A DNA stretch of 42,400 nt from Bacilli bacterium. GTDB taxonomy: Bacteria; Bacillota_I; Bacilli_A; ML615J-28; CAG-313. Every line of letters begins with the position of its first letter. Position 1 is the first letter of the stretch. The stretch spans positions 1-42,400 of the forward strand of contig JAGBDV010000019.1 of assembly GCA_017937305.1 (NCBI GenBank), in the 5' to 3' direction. Of this stretch, positions 19,932 to 28,219 are shown one piece after another. The notes beneath the pieces were generated by a model, which saw only the letters and a list, made by a program, of their open reading frames with translations, did not search any database and was not told the DNA's origin. Made by a program: the position numbers and the translations under genes.

Positions 19932-20853
19932 GGGACTTGTAATTAGACTTATTGCAGGGGAATACAAAGTTTATGATTTAAATACTAAACAAATCATCAA
20001 CGCAAAGCCTCGAGGGGTTATGCGTATTAAATCAAGTGCCCCTAAAGTTGGAGATTATGTAGATTATACTTTAATTGGTGAAGATAGTGGAATAATTGAA
20101 AAGATTAATGAACGTCATAATGATTTAATTAGACCATATATTAGTAACATTGATCAAGCTTTTGTAATTTTTAGTGTAAAAGAACCTGATCTAAATTTAA
20201 ATCTATTAGATAAGTTTTTAGTTACTTTAGAATTTAATAATATTACACCAATTATTGTTTTTAATAAATGGGATTTATTAAATGAAAAAGAAGCTATTGA
20301 AACTAAGAAAATCATTAGTTATTATGAAAGTATCGGATATAAAACAATTATCACTTCATGTAATGAACTAGTTTTAAATGATTTAAAAGAATACTTAAAA
20401 GATAAGGTTAGTGTATTTACTGGACAAAGTGGTGTTGGGAAAAGTAGTTTACTAAATTTAATTGATCCATCTTTATCAATAGAAACAAATGAAATATCAG
20501 TTGCACTAGGACGTGGTAAACATACAACTCGTCATGTAGAATTACTGCAAGTAGAATCTGGATGGGTAGCTGATACTCCTGGATTTGGTACAATTGATTT
20601 TGAAGGAATGGAAAAGATTGATCTTACACAAAACTTTGTTGAGTTTTTTAAGAATAGTTCTAATTGTAAATATAATGGATGTCTTCATATTAATGAACCA
20701 TCATGCTATGTAAAAGAACTAGTAAATAAAAATGAAATTTTAAAATCTAGATATGATAATTATTTAACTTTTATTAATGATCTAGGAAAGGACAAAAAAG
20801 AATATGATTCTAGCCCCATCAATTCTAACAGTAAAAGAAGAAGAAAGAAATAA
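19918..20853 (+). CDS. rsgA: Ribosome small-subunit-dependent GTPase A
   Basis: 311 residues. A late-stage 30S assembly GTPase with circularly permuted motifs. An N-terminal OB-fold (about 1-75) is followed by the G4 motif NKWD (116-119), then G1 GQSGVGKSS (169-177), then G3 DTPGFG, and a C-terminal zinc-binding segment (CKYNGCLHINEPSC). A polybasic tail ends the protein. The gene is embedded in a chain of overlaps: 14 bases with rlmN and 50 bases with rpe. No strong Shine-Dalgarno is visible, so coupling to rlmN translation is likely. Confidence 0.96.
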   Translation: MEINKGLVIRLIAGEYKVYDLNTKQIINAKPRGVMRIKSSAPKVGDYVDYTLIGEDSGIIEKINERHNDLIRPYISNIDQAFVIFSVKEPDLNLNLLDKFLVTLEFNNITPIIVFNKWDLLNEKEAIETKKIISYYESIGYKTIITSCNELVLNDLKEYLKDKVSVFTGQSGVGKSSLLNLIDPSLSIETNEISVALGRGKHTTRHVELLQVESGWVADTPGFGTIDFEGMEKIDLTQNFVEFFKNSSNCKYNGCLHINEPSCYVKELVNKNEILKSRYDNYLTFINDLGKDKKEYDSSPINSNSKRRRKK

Positions 20854-21448
20854 TGTATTAACAGAATTATCTAATATGGGTATTATATATTTACATCTTG
20901 ATATTATGGATGGTAAATTTGTACCAAATACAACACCAGGTGTAAGTATGTTAAAAAAGATTAATAAGTTTGATTTTGTTTTTGATACTCATTTAATGGT
21001 TGAAGATCCAATTAATTATATTGATAAATTCTATAAAGCTGGTAGTGACATTATTACTTTCCACTATGAAGCAGTAAAAGATGTTCTTTCAATAATTAGA
21101 AAGATTAAAAGTTTAGGTATTAAGTGTGGTATTTCTATTAAACCTAATACTTCACCTGAAGTACTACTTCCATATTTAAAAGAACTTGATCAAATCTTAG
21201 TTATGAGTGTTGAACCAGGCTTTGGTGGTCAAAAATTTATGGAAAATGCAATAGATAAAATTAAATATTTAGACGATTTAAGAAATAAATGTGATGAATA
21301 TAATTATTTAATTGAAGTTGATGGTGGAGTTAATTTATCTAATGTTTCAATGATTAGAAATGCAGGAGCTAATGTTGTTGTAATGGGAACTGCTTTAATT
21401 AATAGTACTGATAAAAAATTAGTAATTGAAGAAGTAGATAGTTTATGA
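20804..21448 (+). CDS. rpe: Ribulose-phosphate 3-epimerase
   Basis: 214 residues, TIM barrel. Interconverts ribulose 5-phosphate and xylulose 5-phosphate in the pentose phosphate pathway. Motifs: APSIL at the N-terminus, LDIMDGKFVPN (metal His/Asp region), DTHLMVEDP, HYEA, MSVEPGFGGQKF, and EVDGGVN near the end. AGGAAAGG precedes the start, which lies 50 bases inside rsgA. The conserved start MILAPSIL fixes the N-terminus. It ends in TGA and shares four bases (ATGA) with thiN. Confidence 0.96.
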   Translation: MILAPSILTVKEEERNNVLTELSNMGIIYLHLDIMDGKFVPNTTPGVSMLKKINKFDFVFDTHLMVEDPINYIDKFYKAGSDIITFHYEAVKDVLSIIRKIKSLGIKCGISIKPNTSPEVLLPYLKELDQILVMSVEPGFGGQKFMENAIDKIKYLDDLRNKCDEYNYLIEVDGGVNLSNVSMIRNAGANVVVMGTALINSTDKKLVIEEVDSL

Positions 21449-22050
21449 GAATTATAGTTGTTGCGGGGAGCAAGTATCAAAACTTTGATACATATGAATT
21501 TAAAAAAGATGATTACTTAATTGGAATTGAAGATGGTGCATATGAGATTATCAAAAGAGGCTTTACACTAGATTTAGTGCTTGGTGATTTTGATACTACT
21601 ACTCATTTAGATGAAATATTAAAAAATACTAATAACGTAATTAAATATCCTAAAGAAAAAGATGAAATAGATTTAGAACTTGCACTTAAATATATTGAAG
21701 AACATTATTCTAATAATGAAGTATATATTTATAATGCTACATCTGGTAGAATGGACCATGAATTAATTACTATTAAACTACTTATTAAATATGCTAATTT
21801 AAACATTTATTTAATGAATGGTATTGAAGAAGTTATTTACATTACGAATAGTTATACAATTAATGAACAAAATAAAAGGTTTAGTTTAATTCCTTTTAAT
21901 GATGTTGAACTTGAAATAATTGGTTCATTGTATGATATTCCTAAAACTAGATTATCTATTTTAGATTGTTATACATCTAGTAATAAAACTATAGATTTTA
22001 CAACTATTAATGTTTATAATGGTGGAGTTATTTTAGTAAAAGAAGTATAA
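21445..22050 (+). CDS. thiN: Thiamine pyrophosphokinase
   Basis: 201 residues. Transfers pyrophosphate from ATP to thiamine to give thiamine diphosphate. Motifs: IGIEDGAYEIIKRG, LVLGDFDT (Mg/ATP-binding acid cluster), YPKEKDEIDLELAL, and GRMDHELITI of the thiamine-binding half. ATG overlaps the rpe TGA (ATGA), a coupled start. It is the last housekeeping gene of the rsmB operon; spoVM follows 44 bases after its stop, separated by the stem-loop described below. Confidence 0.93.
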   Translation: MRIIVVAGSKYQNFDTYEFKKDDYLIGIEDGAYEIIKRGFTLDLVLGDFDTTTHLDEILKNTNNVIKYPKEKDEIDLELALKYIEEHYSNNEVYIYNATSGRMDHELITIKLLIKYANLNIYLMNGIEEVIYITNSYTINEQNKRFSLIPFNDVELEIIGSLYDIPKTRLSILDCYTSSNKTIDFTTINVYNGGVILVKEV

Positions 22051-22058
22051 ATAAAAAA

Positions 22059-22103
22059 AAAGCGCATATAATGTACCAAATGGAGGTATCTTATATGCGT
22101 TTT
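22059..22103 (+). promoter_or_regulatory. Stem-loop that encloses the spoVM ribosome-binding site and start codon
   Basis: Arm 22059-22071 pairs with 22091-22103 over 13 bp (one G-U); CGCATATAA and TTATATGCG are perfect. TACC (22074-22077) with GGTA (22085-22088) adds an inner stem. The Shine-Dalgarno GGAGG (22082-22086) and the ATG (22095-22097) are both inside. Within the 5' arm, CATATAAT (22065-22072) is also a possible -10 whose start point would fall near 22079, downstream of the 5' arm. Confidence 0.6.
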
Positions 22104-22175
22104 CATGTTATTGAATTGCCTAGATTTTTATCTGTTATTATTAGATTTTTTATGAAATTGTTTAAGAAGAAATAA
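22095..22175 (+). CDS. spoVM: Stage V sporulation protein M, a 26-residue curvature-sensing peptide
   Basis: A 26-codon gene, exactly the length of Bacillus SpoVM. The product begins MRFHVIELPRFL and ends MKLFKKK. Conserved with SpoVM are F3, I6, L8, P9 (needed for membrane-curvature recognition), F11, L12, I15, R17, F23 and a basic end. SpoVM is an amphipathic helix that binds the convex forespore membrane and anchors the SpoIVA coat basement layer. GGAGG lies 8 bases before the ATG. Its place between thiN and convergent rpmB is the same as in Bacillus, which supports the call strongly. Too short for normal gene finders. Confidence 0.9.
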   Translation: MRFHVIELPRFLSVIIRFFMKLFKKK

Positions 22176-22203
22176 AAAAAATGACTTAACGTCATTTTTT
22201 TAT
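22174..22203. terminator. Bidirectional terminator between spoVM and rpmB
   Basis: Stem of A-run plus ATGAC (ending 22185) and GTCAT plus T-run (from 22191), 5-base loop TTAAC; T-rich on both strands, serving both converging genes. Confidence 0.9.
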
Positions 22204-22208
22204 TTCTC

Positions 22209-22412
22209 TTATGCGCGTTCGATTGAACCGTTTTTAGCCATCGTACGTAAAGCACGTGTTGAAACGTAAACTCTTACGACACGACCTTTATCATCTTTAA
22301 TTCTAACTTTTTGTAAATTAGCTTTCCAAGTACGACGAGTAGCTTGTAATGAGTGAGAACGGTTGTTTCCTGATACAGAACCTAAACCAGTAACATAACA
22401 TTTGCGAGCCAT
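22209..22412 (-). CDS. rpmB: 50S ribosomal protein L28
   Basis: 67 residues, very basic. [20 protein letters not shown] at the N-terminus and [12 protein letters not shown] near the C-terminus are the L28 signatures. AGGAGG precedes the start (reading the minus strand), and it has its own strong promoter. It converges on spoVM and diverges from fakA, as in Bacillus. Only one Cys is present, so this is not the zinc-binding CxxC paralogue. Confidence 0.97.
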   Translation of the reverse strand: MARKCYVTGLGSVSGNNRSHSLQATRRTWKANLQKVRIKDDKGRVVRVYVSTRALRTMAKNGSIERA

Positions 22413-22457
22413 TATATAGTACCTCCTAAAAAATTAATTTGATATTTAACCTATATA

Positions 22458-22486
22458 ATTATATCAAAATAATCATGATATTGCAA
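22458..22486 (-). promoter_or_regulatory. Promoter of rpmB (minus strand)
   Basis: On the minus strand: TTGCAA (22486-22481), 17-base spacer, TGA-TATAAT (-10 at 22463-22458). Confidence 0.85.
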
Positions 22487-22510
22487 GAAACATGCAAATA
22501 ATAATTTAAT

Positions 22511-22544
22511 ATGCAAGTATTAGTAAAAATTATATTACTTGCAT
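22511..22544. promoter_or_regulatory. Inverted repeat overlapping the -35 of fakA, possible operator
   Basis: ATGCAAGTA (22511-22519) and TACTTGCAT (22536-22544), a perfect 9-bp inverted repeat with 16 bases between; the right arm includes the whole -35 of the fakA promoter. Confidence 0.4.
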
Positions 22545-22567
22545 TTTTGGATAAAATAAGGTATAAT
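22539..22567 (+). promoter_or_regulatory. Promoter of fakA
   Basis: TTGCAT (22539-22544), 17-base spacer, TATAAT (22562-22567). Confidence 0.8.
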
Positions 22568-22607
22568 AGATATATCATATGATTATGATAAGAAAGGAAT
22601 ATTTTTT

Positions 22608-24290
22608 ATGGCAACGTTAAAAGTAAATGGGGAATTATATAAACAATTAGTAATCCATGGTGCTGCTAACTTAAGAGCTAACTATAAAGTTATTGATGCA
22701 CTAAACGTTTTCCCAGTTCCAGATGGTGATACGGGTACAAATATGCGTATGACAATTGAAGCTGGAGCTACAGCTATTAAAGATGCAAATGAAGAATCAG
22801 TATATGAAATGTCTAAAAAAGTTTCTCGTGGAATGCTTATGGGGGCACGCGGAAATTCTGGTGTTATTTTAAGCCAATTTTTTAGAGGTATTTATAAAGG
22901 TTTTAAAGATATTAAAGAAGCAAGTGTTAAAGACTTTGCTAAAGCGTTCCAAAGCGGTGTTAATCAAGCATATCATGCAGTATTAAAACCAGTTGAAGGT
23001 ACAATCCTTACTGTTGCAAGAGAAGCAAGTGAAAAAGCATTTAAGACAATTAAAAAGAATGATTCACTTGAAAAATACTTTGAAATTTATTTAAAAGAAG
23101 CTAATGCATCGCTTCAAAGAACTCCTGAATTATTACCTGTGTTAAAAGAAGCAGGTGTAGTAGACTCAGGTGGTGCTGGTTTTATTTGTGTAATTGAAGG
23201 TATGCAAAAATATCTTTTAGGTGAAGAAATCAAAGAAGTTGAAGTTGTTACTGAACAAGCTACAGTTAATAGAGGTTCATTTAATGCTCACAGTAAGCTT
23301 GAATTTGGTTACTGTACTGAATTTATTTTACAACTTCAATATGCAAAAGTTGATATTGCGAAATTTGATATTAAGGTTATTTCAGATTACTTAGAAACTA
23401 TTGGTAACAGTATTGTTGCGCTTCAAGATGAAGACATTGTAAAAGTACATGTACATACAATGACTCCTGGTAAAGTATTTGAACATTGTCAACAATATGG
23501 TGAATTTATTACATTGAAGATTGAAAATATGCAAGTTCAACATAATGAAGGTTCTGTAGTAGAAAATACAGATCCACAACAATGTGACTGTCCTGAATGT
23601 GTTGAAATGAGAAGAAGTGCTGAAAGAAAGAAATTTGCTGTTGTAGCAGTAGCTAGTGGTGATGGTTTAGTAAATATATTTAAAGAAATGGGTGTTGACT
23701 ATGTTGTATCTGGTGGTCAAAGTATGAATCCTTCTGCTGAAGATTTTGTAAAAGGCTTTGATTTATTAAATGCAGAAAACATCATTGTTTTCCCTAACAA
23801 CAGTAATATTGTTCTTACAGCTCAACAAGCTGCTAAGTATTATGAACAAGCAAATATTATCGTAGTTCCAAGTAAAACACTTGCACAAGGATATTCTGCT
23901 TTAACAATGCTTGATTTAAGCAGTGGTGATGCTGATCAAATCGTTGAAGAAATTAAAGAAGTAATTGCTAATGTTACAACTGGCTTAATTACTTATTCAA
24001 TTAGAGATACTGAATTTGAAGATGTATCAATTAAACAAGGTGACTATATTGGTATTTGTAATGGTAAGATTGTTACAGCTAATGTAAGTCGCTTAGACTC
24101 AGTTAAGAAATTATTAGAATTTAGTGATATCGCAGAAAAAGAAATTATTACTATTATTACTGGTAAAGACGCAAATCCAGAAGAAGTTGCAGCAGTAAAA
24201 GCTCATATAGCTTCAGCTTATCCTCATGTTGAAGTTGATGAAATTACTGGTGAACAAGATATCTATAGCTATATTTTCTCAATTGAATAA
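22608..24290 (+). CDS. fakA: Fatty acid kinase catalytic subunit (YloV/FakA, DhaL plus DegV-like halves)
   Basis: 560 residues. Phosphorylates fatty acids held by FakB; the acyl-phosphate goes to PlsX/PlsY for phospholipid synthesis. The N-terminal DhaL ATP-binding domain has NVFPVPDGDTGTNM (Mg-binding Asp residues) and RGNSGVILSQ. The middle part has GYCTEF (C236) and KVHVHT, matching residues that bind zinc in the Staphylococcus protein. The C-terminal DegV-like half starts about residue 345. A C-x-C-x2-C cluster (C326, C328, C331) just before it is not something I recall from the family. Start follows AAAGGAA. In Bacillus an Asp23-type gene (yloU) precedes it; here it does not. Confidence 0.9.
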   Translation: MATLKVNGELYKQLVIHGAANLRANYKVIDALNVFPVPDGDTGTNMRMTIEAGATAIKDANEESVYEMSKKVSRGMLMGARGNSGVILSQFFRGIYKGFKDIKEASVKDFAKAFQSGVNQAYHAVLKPVEGTILTVAREASEKAFKTIKKNDSLEKYFEIYLKEANASLQRTPELLPVLKEAGVVDSGGAGFICVIEGMQKYLLGEEIKEVEVVTEQATVNRGSFNAHSKLEFGYCTEFILQLQYAKVDIAKFDIKVISDYLETIGNSIVALQDEDIVKVHVHTMTPGKVFEHCQQYGEFITLKIENMQVQHNEGSVVENTDPQQCDCPECVEMRRSAERKKFAVVAVASGDGLVNIFKEMGVDYVVSGGQSMNPSAEDFVKGFDLLNAENIIVFPNNSNIVLTAQQAAKYYEQANIIVVPSKTLAQGYSALTMLDLSSGDADQIVEEIKEVIANVTTGLITYSIRDTEFEDVSIKQGDYIGICNGKIVTANVSRLDSVKKLLEFSDIAEKEIITIITGKDANPEEVAAVKAHIASAYPHVEVDEITGEQDIYSYIFSIE

Positions 24291-24298
24291 AAAAATAA

Positions 24299-24340
24299 AA
24301 ATGAGATAATAAGCAAATAACTTATTATCTCATTTCTTTT
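24299..24340 (+). terminator. Terminator after fakA
   Basis: 15-bp stem AAATGAGATAATAAG (24299-24313) with CTTATTATCTCATTT (24321-24335), loop of 7, T-rich tail. Confidence 0.9.
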
Positions 24341-24362
24341 ATTAAAATAGAGTGAGGCAAGC

Positions 24363-26405
24363 ATGAAATTAAATGACATAATGATAGCTAATGAAGATTA
24401 CATTTTAGCTAGATATCAAAACTTACTTAAAAAACAAAATATTTTATCTATTGAAGATCTTCTATTTAATTTTCCTACTAAATATGAAGACTACCGAGTT
24501 TCTAGTATTAAAGATGCTAAACTTGATGAGCCTATTGTATTAGAAGGAACAATTGTTAGTAAAGTTACAGTCAATTATTTAAAAAGTAAATTATCGACTG
24601 TAGTTTTTACTATGGAAATAGAATGTGAAAGAATTAGATGTACGATTTTTAATCGAGTATTTTTAAAGGGTAAAATTAATTATGGAACTGTTCTAAGAAT
24701 TCAAGGACATTTCTATCAAAATATGAATAATTTTACAGTTAATAATTTACTTATTTGTGATGAGATTAATCGTGATATTGTTCCTGTATATAAAGTAAAA
24801 GATATTGCACATGACAAATACCTTGGTATTATGGAAAAAGCCTATCGTCGATACAAGAATTTAATAGTTGAAACACTTCCTAAAGAGTTATTAGAAAAAC
24901 ATGGATTGCTTTCAATGCAAGAAGCTATTTATAAACTTCATTTTGCAGATGATTTTGATCAAATTAATAAAGCTTTAGAACGTATTAAATATGAAGAACT
25001 ATTACAATATCAATTATCAATGAAATATTTACATTATATGCGTGAACAAGACCATAATTGTCCTGTTATTAATTATGATTTAAAATTACTAGAAAAACTT
25101 AACGCTAATCTTTCATATGAATTAACACAAGATCAAAAGCTTGCAATAAACGATATTTTAACTGACTTAAAAGCTCCTTATGCTATGAATAGATTACTTC
25201 AAGGTGAAGTTGGTAGTGGAAAAACAATAGTTGCAGAAATGGCAATTTTAGCTACTGTATCTGGTGGATATCAAGCAGCTTTAATGTGTCCAACTGAAAT
25301 TTTATCTAATCAACATTATGAAACTTTAATTGAAACATTTAAAGATTTTGATGGAGTTAAACTTGGTATTTTAACTGGTAGTACTTCTGTTAAAGATCGA
25401 AATGAAATCATTGAAAAATTGAAAAATGGCGATATTAATGTTATTGTTGGTACACATGCGTTATTCCAAAGTGATGTTGAATACCAAAATTTAGCCTTAG
25501 TAGTCACTGATGAAGAACATAGATTTGGAGTTCATCAAAGAGTGATGATTAAGAATAAAGGTTTTGCAGTAAATTACTTAAAAATGTCTGCAACACCAAT
25601 TCCTAGAACGCTTGCAATTAGTGCATATGGAGATACCGATATTTCAGTAATAAAGACTCTTCCAAGTAATAGAAAACAAGTAATTACAAAACTTGTTGAT
25701 AAACCTGGAAAAAAAGCTGTTATGGCGCATATGAAAGAAGAGCTAAAAAATGGCCACCAAATATATGTTGTAACTCCACTTATTGATGAATCTGAAGCTA
25801 TTGATACAGCAAATGCTAATGAAGTATATAATAAAATGGTTAAATACTTTAAGGATGAATACCAAGTAGGTCTTATTCATGGTAAATTAAAACCAACTGA
25901 AAAAGAAGAAATAATGGAAAAATTCTTAAAAAATGAAATTCATATTCTTGTTGCAACAAGTGTAATTGAAGTAGGTGTGAATGTTGCAAACGCAACCACT
26001 ATTTTGATTCTTGGTGCTGAACGTTTTGGTGTTGCTACACTTCATCAATTACGTGGTCGTGTAATGAGAAGTGGTGCAGTTCCATATTGTTTCTTAATTC
26101 CAGAAAATATTACAGATGTATCTTTAGCTAGACTTAAAATGGTAGAAGAAACATCAGATGGATTTAAACTTGCAGAGTATGATTTATTACACCGTGGTCC
26201 TGGTGAGTTCTTTGGTGAGCGACAAGCTGGTGCAATGAATTTTAAATATGCGGATATCTTAAAAGATAATGATTTATTAGAAGTAGTTATTGAAGATTCA
26301 AAAGAAATAATGAATACTACTAAACTAATGGATCAAGATGATTATCACTACTTATTTGAAGTAGTACATAATAATTACTTGGTAAAAACAAGTGAATTAG
26401 ATTAG
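24363..26405 (+). CDS. recG: ATP-dependent DNA helicase RecG
   Basis: 680 residues. Branch-migrates stalled forks and recombination junctions. The N-terminal wedge/OB domain (about 1-200) recognises junctions. Helicase motifs: Walker A GEVGSGKT (281-288), DEEH (383-386) followed by RFGVHQR, SATPIPRTLA, HGKL, and LRGRVMRSG in the last helicase block. Motif II reads DEEH rather than the DEQH usual in RecG (a feature more like Mfd), but RFGVHQR and the wedge domain fix the identity. GAGG precedes the start. It is followed 9 bases later by plsX. Confidence 0.96.
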   Translation: MKLNDIMIANEDYILARYQNLLKKQNILSIEDLLFNFPTKYEDYRVSSIKDAKLDEPIVLEGTIVSKVTVNYLKSKLSTVVFTMEIECERIRCTIFNRVFLKGKINYGTVLRIQGHFYQNMNNFTVNNLLICDEINRDIVPVYKVKDIAHDKYLGIMEKAYRRYKNLIVETLPKELLEKHGLLSMQEAIYKLHFADDFDQINKALERIKYEELLQYQLSMKYLHYMREQDHNCPVINYDLKLLEKLNANLSYELTQDQKLAINDILTDLKAPYAMNRLLQGEVGSGKTIVAEMAILATVSGGYQAALMCPTEILSNQHYETLIETFKDFDGVKLGILTGSTSVKDRNEIIEKLKNGDINVIVGTHALFQSDVEYQNLALVVTDEEHRFGVHQRVMIKNKGFAVNYLKMSATPIPRTLAISAYGDTDISVIKTLPSNRKQVITKLVDKPGKKAVMAHMKEELKNGHQIYVVTPLIDESEAIDTANANEVYNKMVKYFKDEYQVGLIHGKLKPTEKEEIMEKFLKNEIHILVATSVIEVGVNVANATTILILGAERFGVATLHQLRGRVMRSGAVPYCFLIPENITDVSLARLKMVEETSDGFKLAEYDLLHRGPGEFFGERQAGAMNFKYADILKDNDLLEVVIEDSKEIMNTTKLMDQDDYHYLFEVVHNNYLVKTSELD

Positions 26406-26414
26406 GAGGAACTT

Positions 26415-27428
26415 ATGATTAAACTTGCAATTGATGCAATGGGTGGAGATTTTGCTCCAGAACAAATCGTTAAAGGTGTTAATATTGCTATAAAAGAACA
26501 TAATGATTTAGAACTAGTTTTATATGGTAGAACTGACGACATCAAGAAATACTTAGTTCCAAATGAAAGAATTACAATCGTAGATTCACCAAGAGTAATC
26601 GATATGGGTGAACATAATCCAATTTCTGAAGTTAGAAATAATCGTGATAGCTCTTTAGTTATGTCATTTAGAGCTGTAAGAGATAAAGAAGTTGATGGTG
26701 TTGTAACAGCAGGGCCTACACAATGTGTTATTGCTGCTGCTCATGTACATATTGGTAGAATTAAAGGTATGAAACGTTGTGCACTTTGTCCAACACTTCC
26801 TACATTTAAAGAAACTGGAACACTTATGCTTGATGTAGGTGCTAATACTGATATTAGACCTGAACATATTGCACAATACACTCAATATGCAAACTTTTAT
26901 GCTCAAGAAGTAAAAGGTATAAAAAATCCTAAAATTTACCTTTTAAATATTGGTACAGAAGAAGGAAAAGGAAGAGAATTAGAACAACAAACTTATGAAC
27001 TTCTTAAGAAACTTCCAATTAATTTCTGTGGAAATGTAGAATCAAAAGAAATTTTAACTACAGATGCAGATATTATTGTGACAGATGGATTTACTGGAAA
27101 TGTTGCAATGAAAGCATTTGAAGGTACTGCAAAAGGTATGGGATCACTTCTTAAAAAAGAAATTAAATCAAGCCTTGGTGGTATGATTGGTTACTTATTT
27201 ATGAGAAAGAATCTTAAACGATTCCAAGATCACTTTAGTGCAGATAGAGTTGGTGGTGCAACACTATTTGGTGTTGATGGTACTGTAATTAAAGCACATG
27301 GTTCATCTAATGCTGATGCTTTCTCTAATGCAATAACTCTTGCATATAAAGCAGTAAAAGGCGATGTTGTAAATAAGATGAAAGAGTTTATTCAAACGCA
27401 TCCATTTGAGGAAGTTTCTAATGCCTAA
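26415..27428 (+). CDS. plsX: Phosphate acyltransferase PlsX
   Basis: 337 residues. Converts acyl-ACP to acyl-phosphate, the substrate of PlsY, and links fatty acid uptake (FakA/B) to phospholipid synthesis. MIKLAIDAMGGDFAPE is the N-terminal signature; GPTQCVIAAAHVHIGRI is where the usual G-N-T-G-A pattern lies, and the DVGAN block and the DGFTGNVAMKAFEG block are conserved. AGGAGG precedes the ATG. The end overlaps rnc by 8 bases. In Bacillus fapR precedes it and fabD, fabG and acpP follow; here none is present, and plsX joins rnc directly. Confidence 0.96.
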   Translation: MIKLAIDAMGGDFAPEQIVKGVNIAIKEHNDLELVLYGRTDDIKKYLVPNERITIVDSPRVIDMGEHNPISEVRNNRDSSLVMSFRAVRDKEVDGVVTAGPTQCVIAAAHVHIGRIKGMKRCALCPTLPTFKETGTLMLDVGANTDIRPEHIAQYTQYANFYAQEVKGIKNPKIYLLNIGTEEGKGRELEQQTYELLKKLPINFCGNVESKEILTTDADIIVTDGFTGNVAMKAFEGTAKGMGSLLKKEIKSSLGGMIGYLFMRKNLKRFQDHFSADRVGGATLFGVDGTVIKAHGSSNADAFSNAITLAYKAVKGDVVNKMKEFIQTHPFEEVSNA

Positions 27429-28131
27429 GGTAAGAAAAAAAACATTAGATAAGAAGTTACTAAATGAAGTTTTAAGTAGTTTTAATTTAGCTACTACTAA
27501 TTATAAATACTTTAAACTTGCGTTAACGCATTCTACTTATGCTAATGAAAATAATATTGAAAGTAATGAACGTATTGAATTCTTAGGTGATGCAATACTT
27601 GGAATGTTAACAGCTGAATATATATATAATACTTTCCCAGGGATGCCTGAAGGAAGAATGACTAAAATTCGTGCAACTTATGTATGCGAAGATGCAAACT
27701 TTTCTTACTCTAAAGAATTAAAATTAGATAAATTAATTTTATTAGGTGTAGGTGAAGAACTTCAAGGTGGAAGAAGTAAAAAAGCTTTAGTAGCTGATAT
27801 TTTTGAATGTTTCCTAGGTGCTGTTTACTTAACGTTTGGAATTAACGCAGTAAGAAAAATATTAGAAGTTATTGTTTTTCCTCACATTAAAAATGTTGAT
27901 AATAGACAATTTATTGATTATAAAACTAGACTTCAAGAATATATTCAAACTGACCATGAAAATACATTAAGATATGTAGTTGTAAAAGAAGAAGGTAAAC
28001 CCAATGAAAAAATATTTACAATGCAAGTATTGCTAGATGGTATTGTTCTTGGTGAAGGTGTAGGTACTTCAAAGAAAAATGCTAGTCAAGAAGCTGCAAA
28101 AGCTGCTCTTGAAAAGCTTGCAAAACAATAA
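27421..28131 (+). CDS. rnc: Ribonuclease III
   Basis: 236 residues. Cuts double-stranded RNA during rRNA processing and mRNA turnover. The catalytic signature NERIEFLGDAILG carries E53 and D57; further metal ligands lie in DIFECFLGA. The last ~75 residues form a dsRNA-binding domain ending with SKKNASQEAAKAALEKL. ATG 27421 follows GAGGAAG; a TTG-started reading from 27406 is less likely. The start lies within plsX. In Bacillus smc and ftsY come next; here an unrelated lipoprotein gene follows. Confidence 0.96.
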   Translation: MPKVRKKTLDKKLLNEVLSSFNLATTNYKYFKLALTHSTYANENNIESNERIEFLGDAILGMLTAEYIYNTFPGMPEGRMTKIRATYVCEDANFSYSKELKLDKLILLGVGEELQGGRSKKALVADIFECFLGAVYLTFGINAVRKILEVIVFPHIKNVDNRQFIDYKTRLQEYIQTDHENTLRYVVVKEEGKPNEKIFTMQVLLDGIVLGEGVGTSKKNASQEAAKAALEKLAKQ

Positions 28132-28219
28132 AAAATAATTGATTACTAATACTTCATTTAATTTTAAGTGTCACAAATGGTATATTTAATTGTTTTATAG
28201 TAAAAGGAGTAGTTAAACT

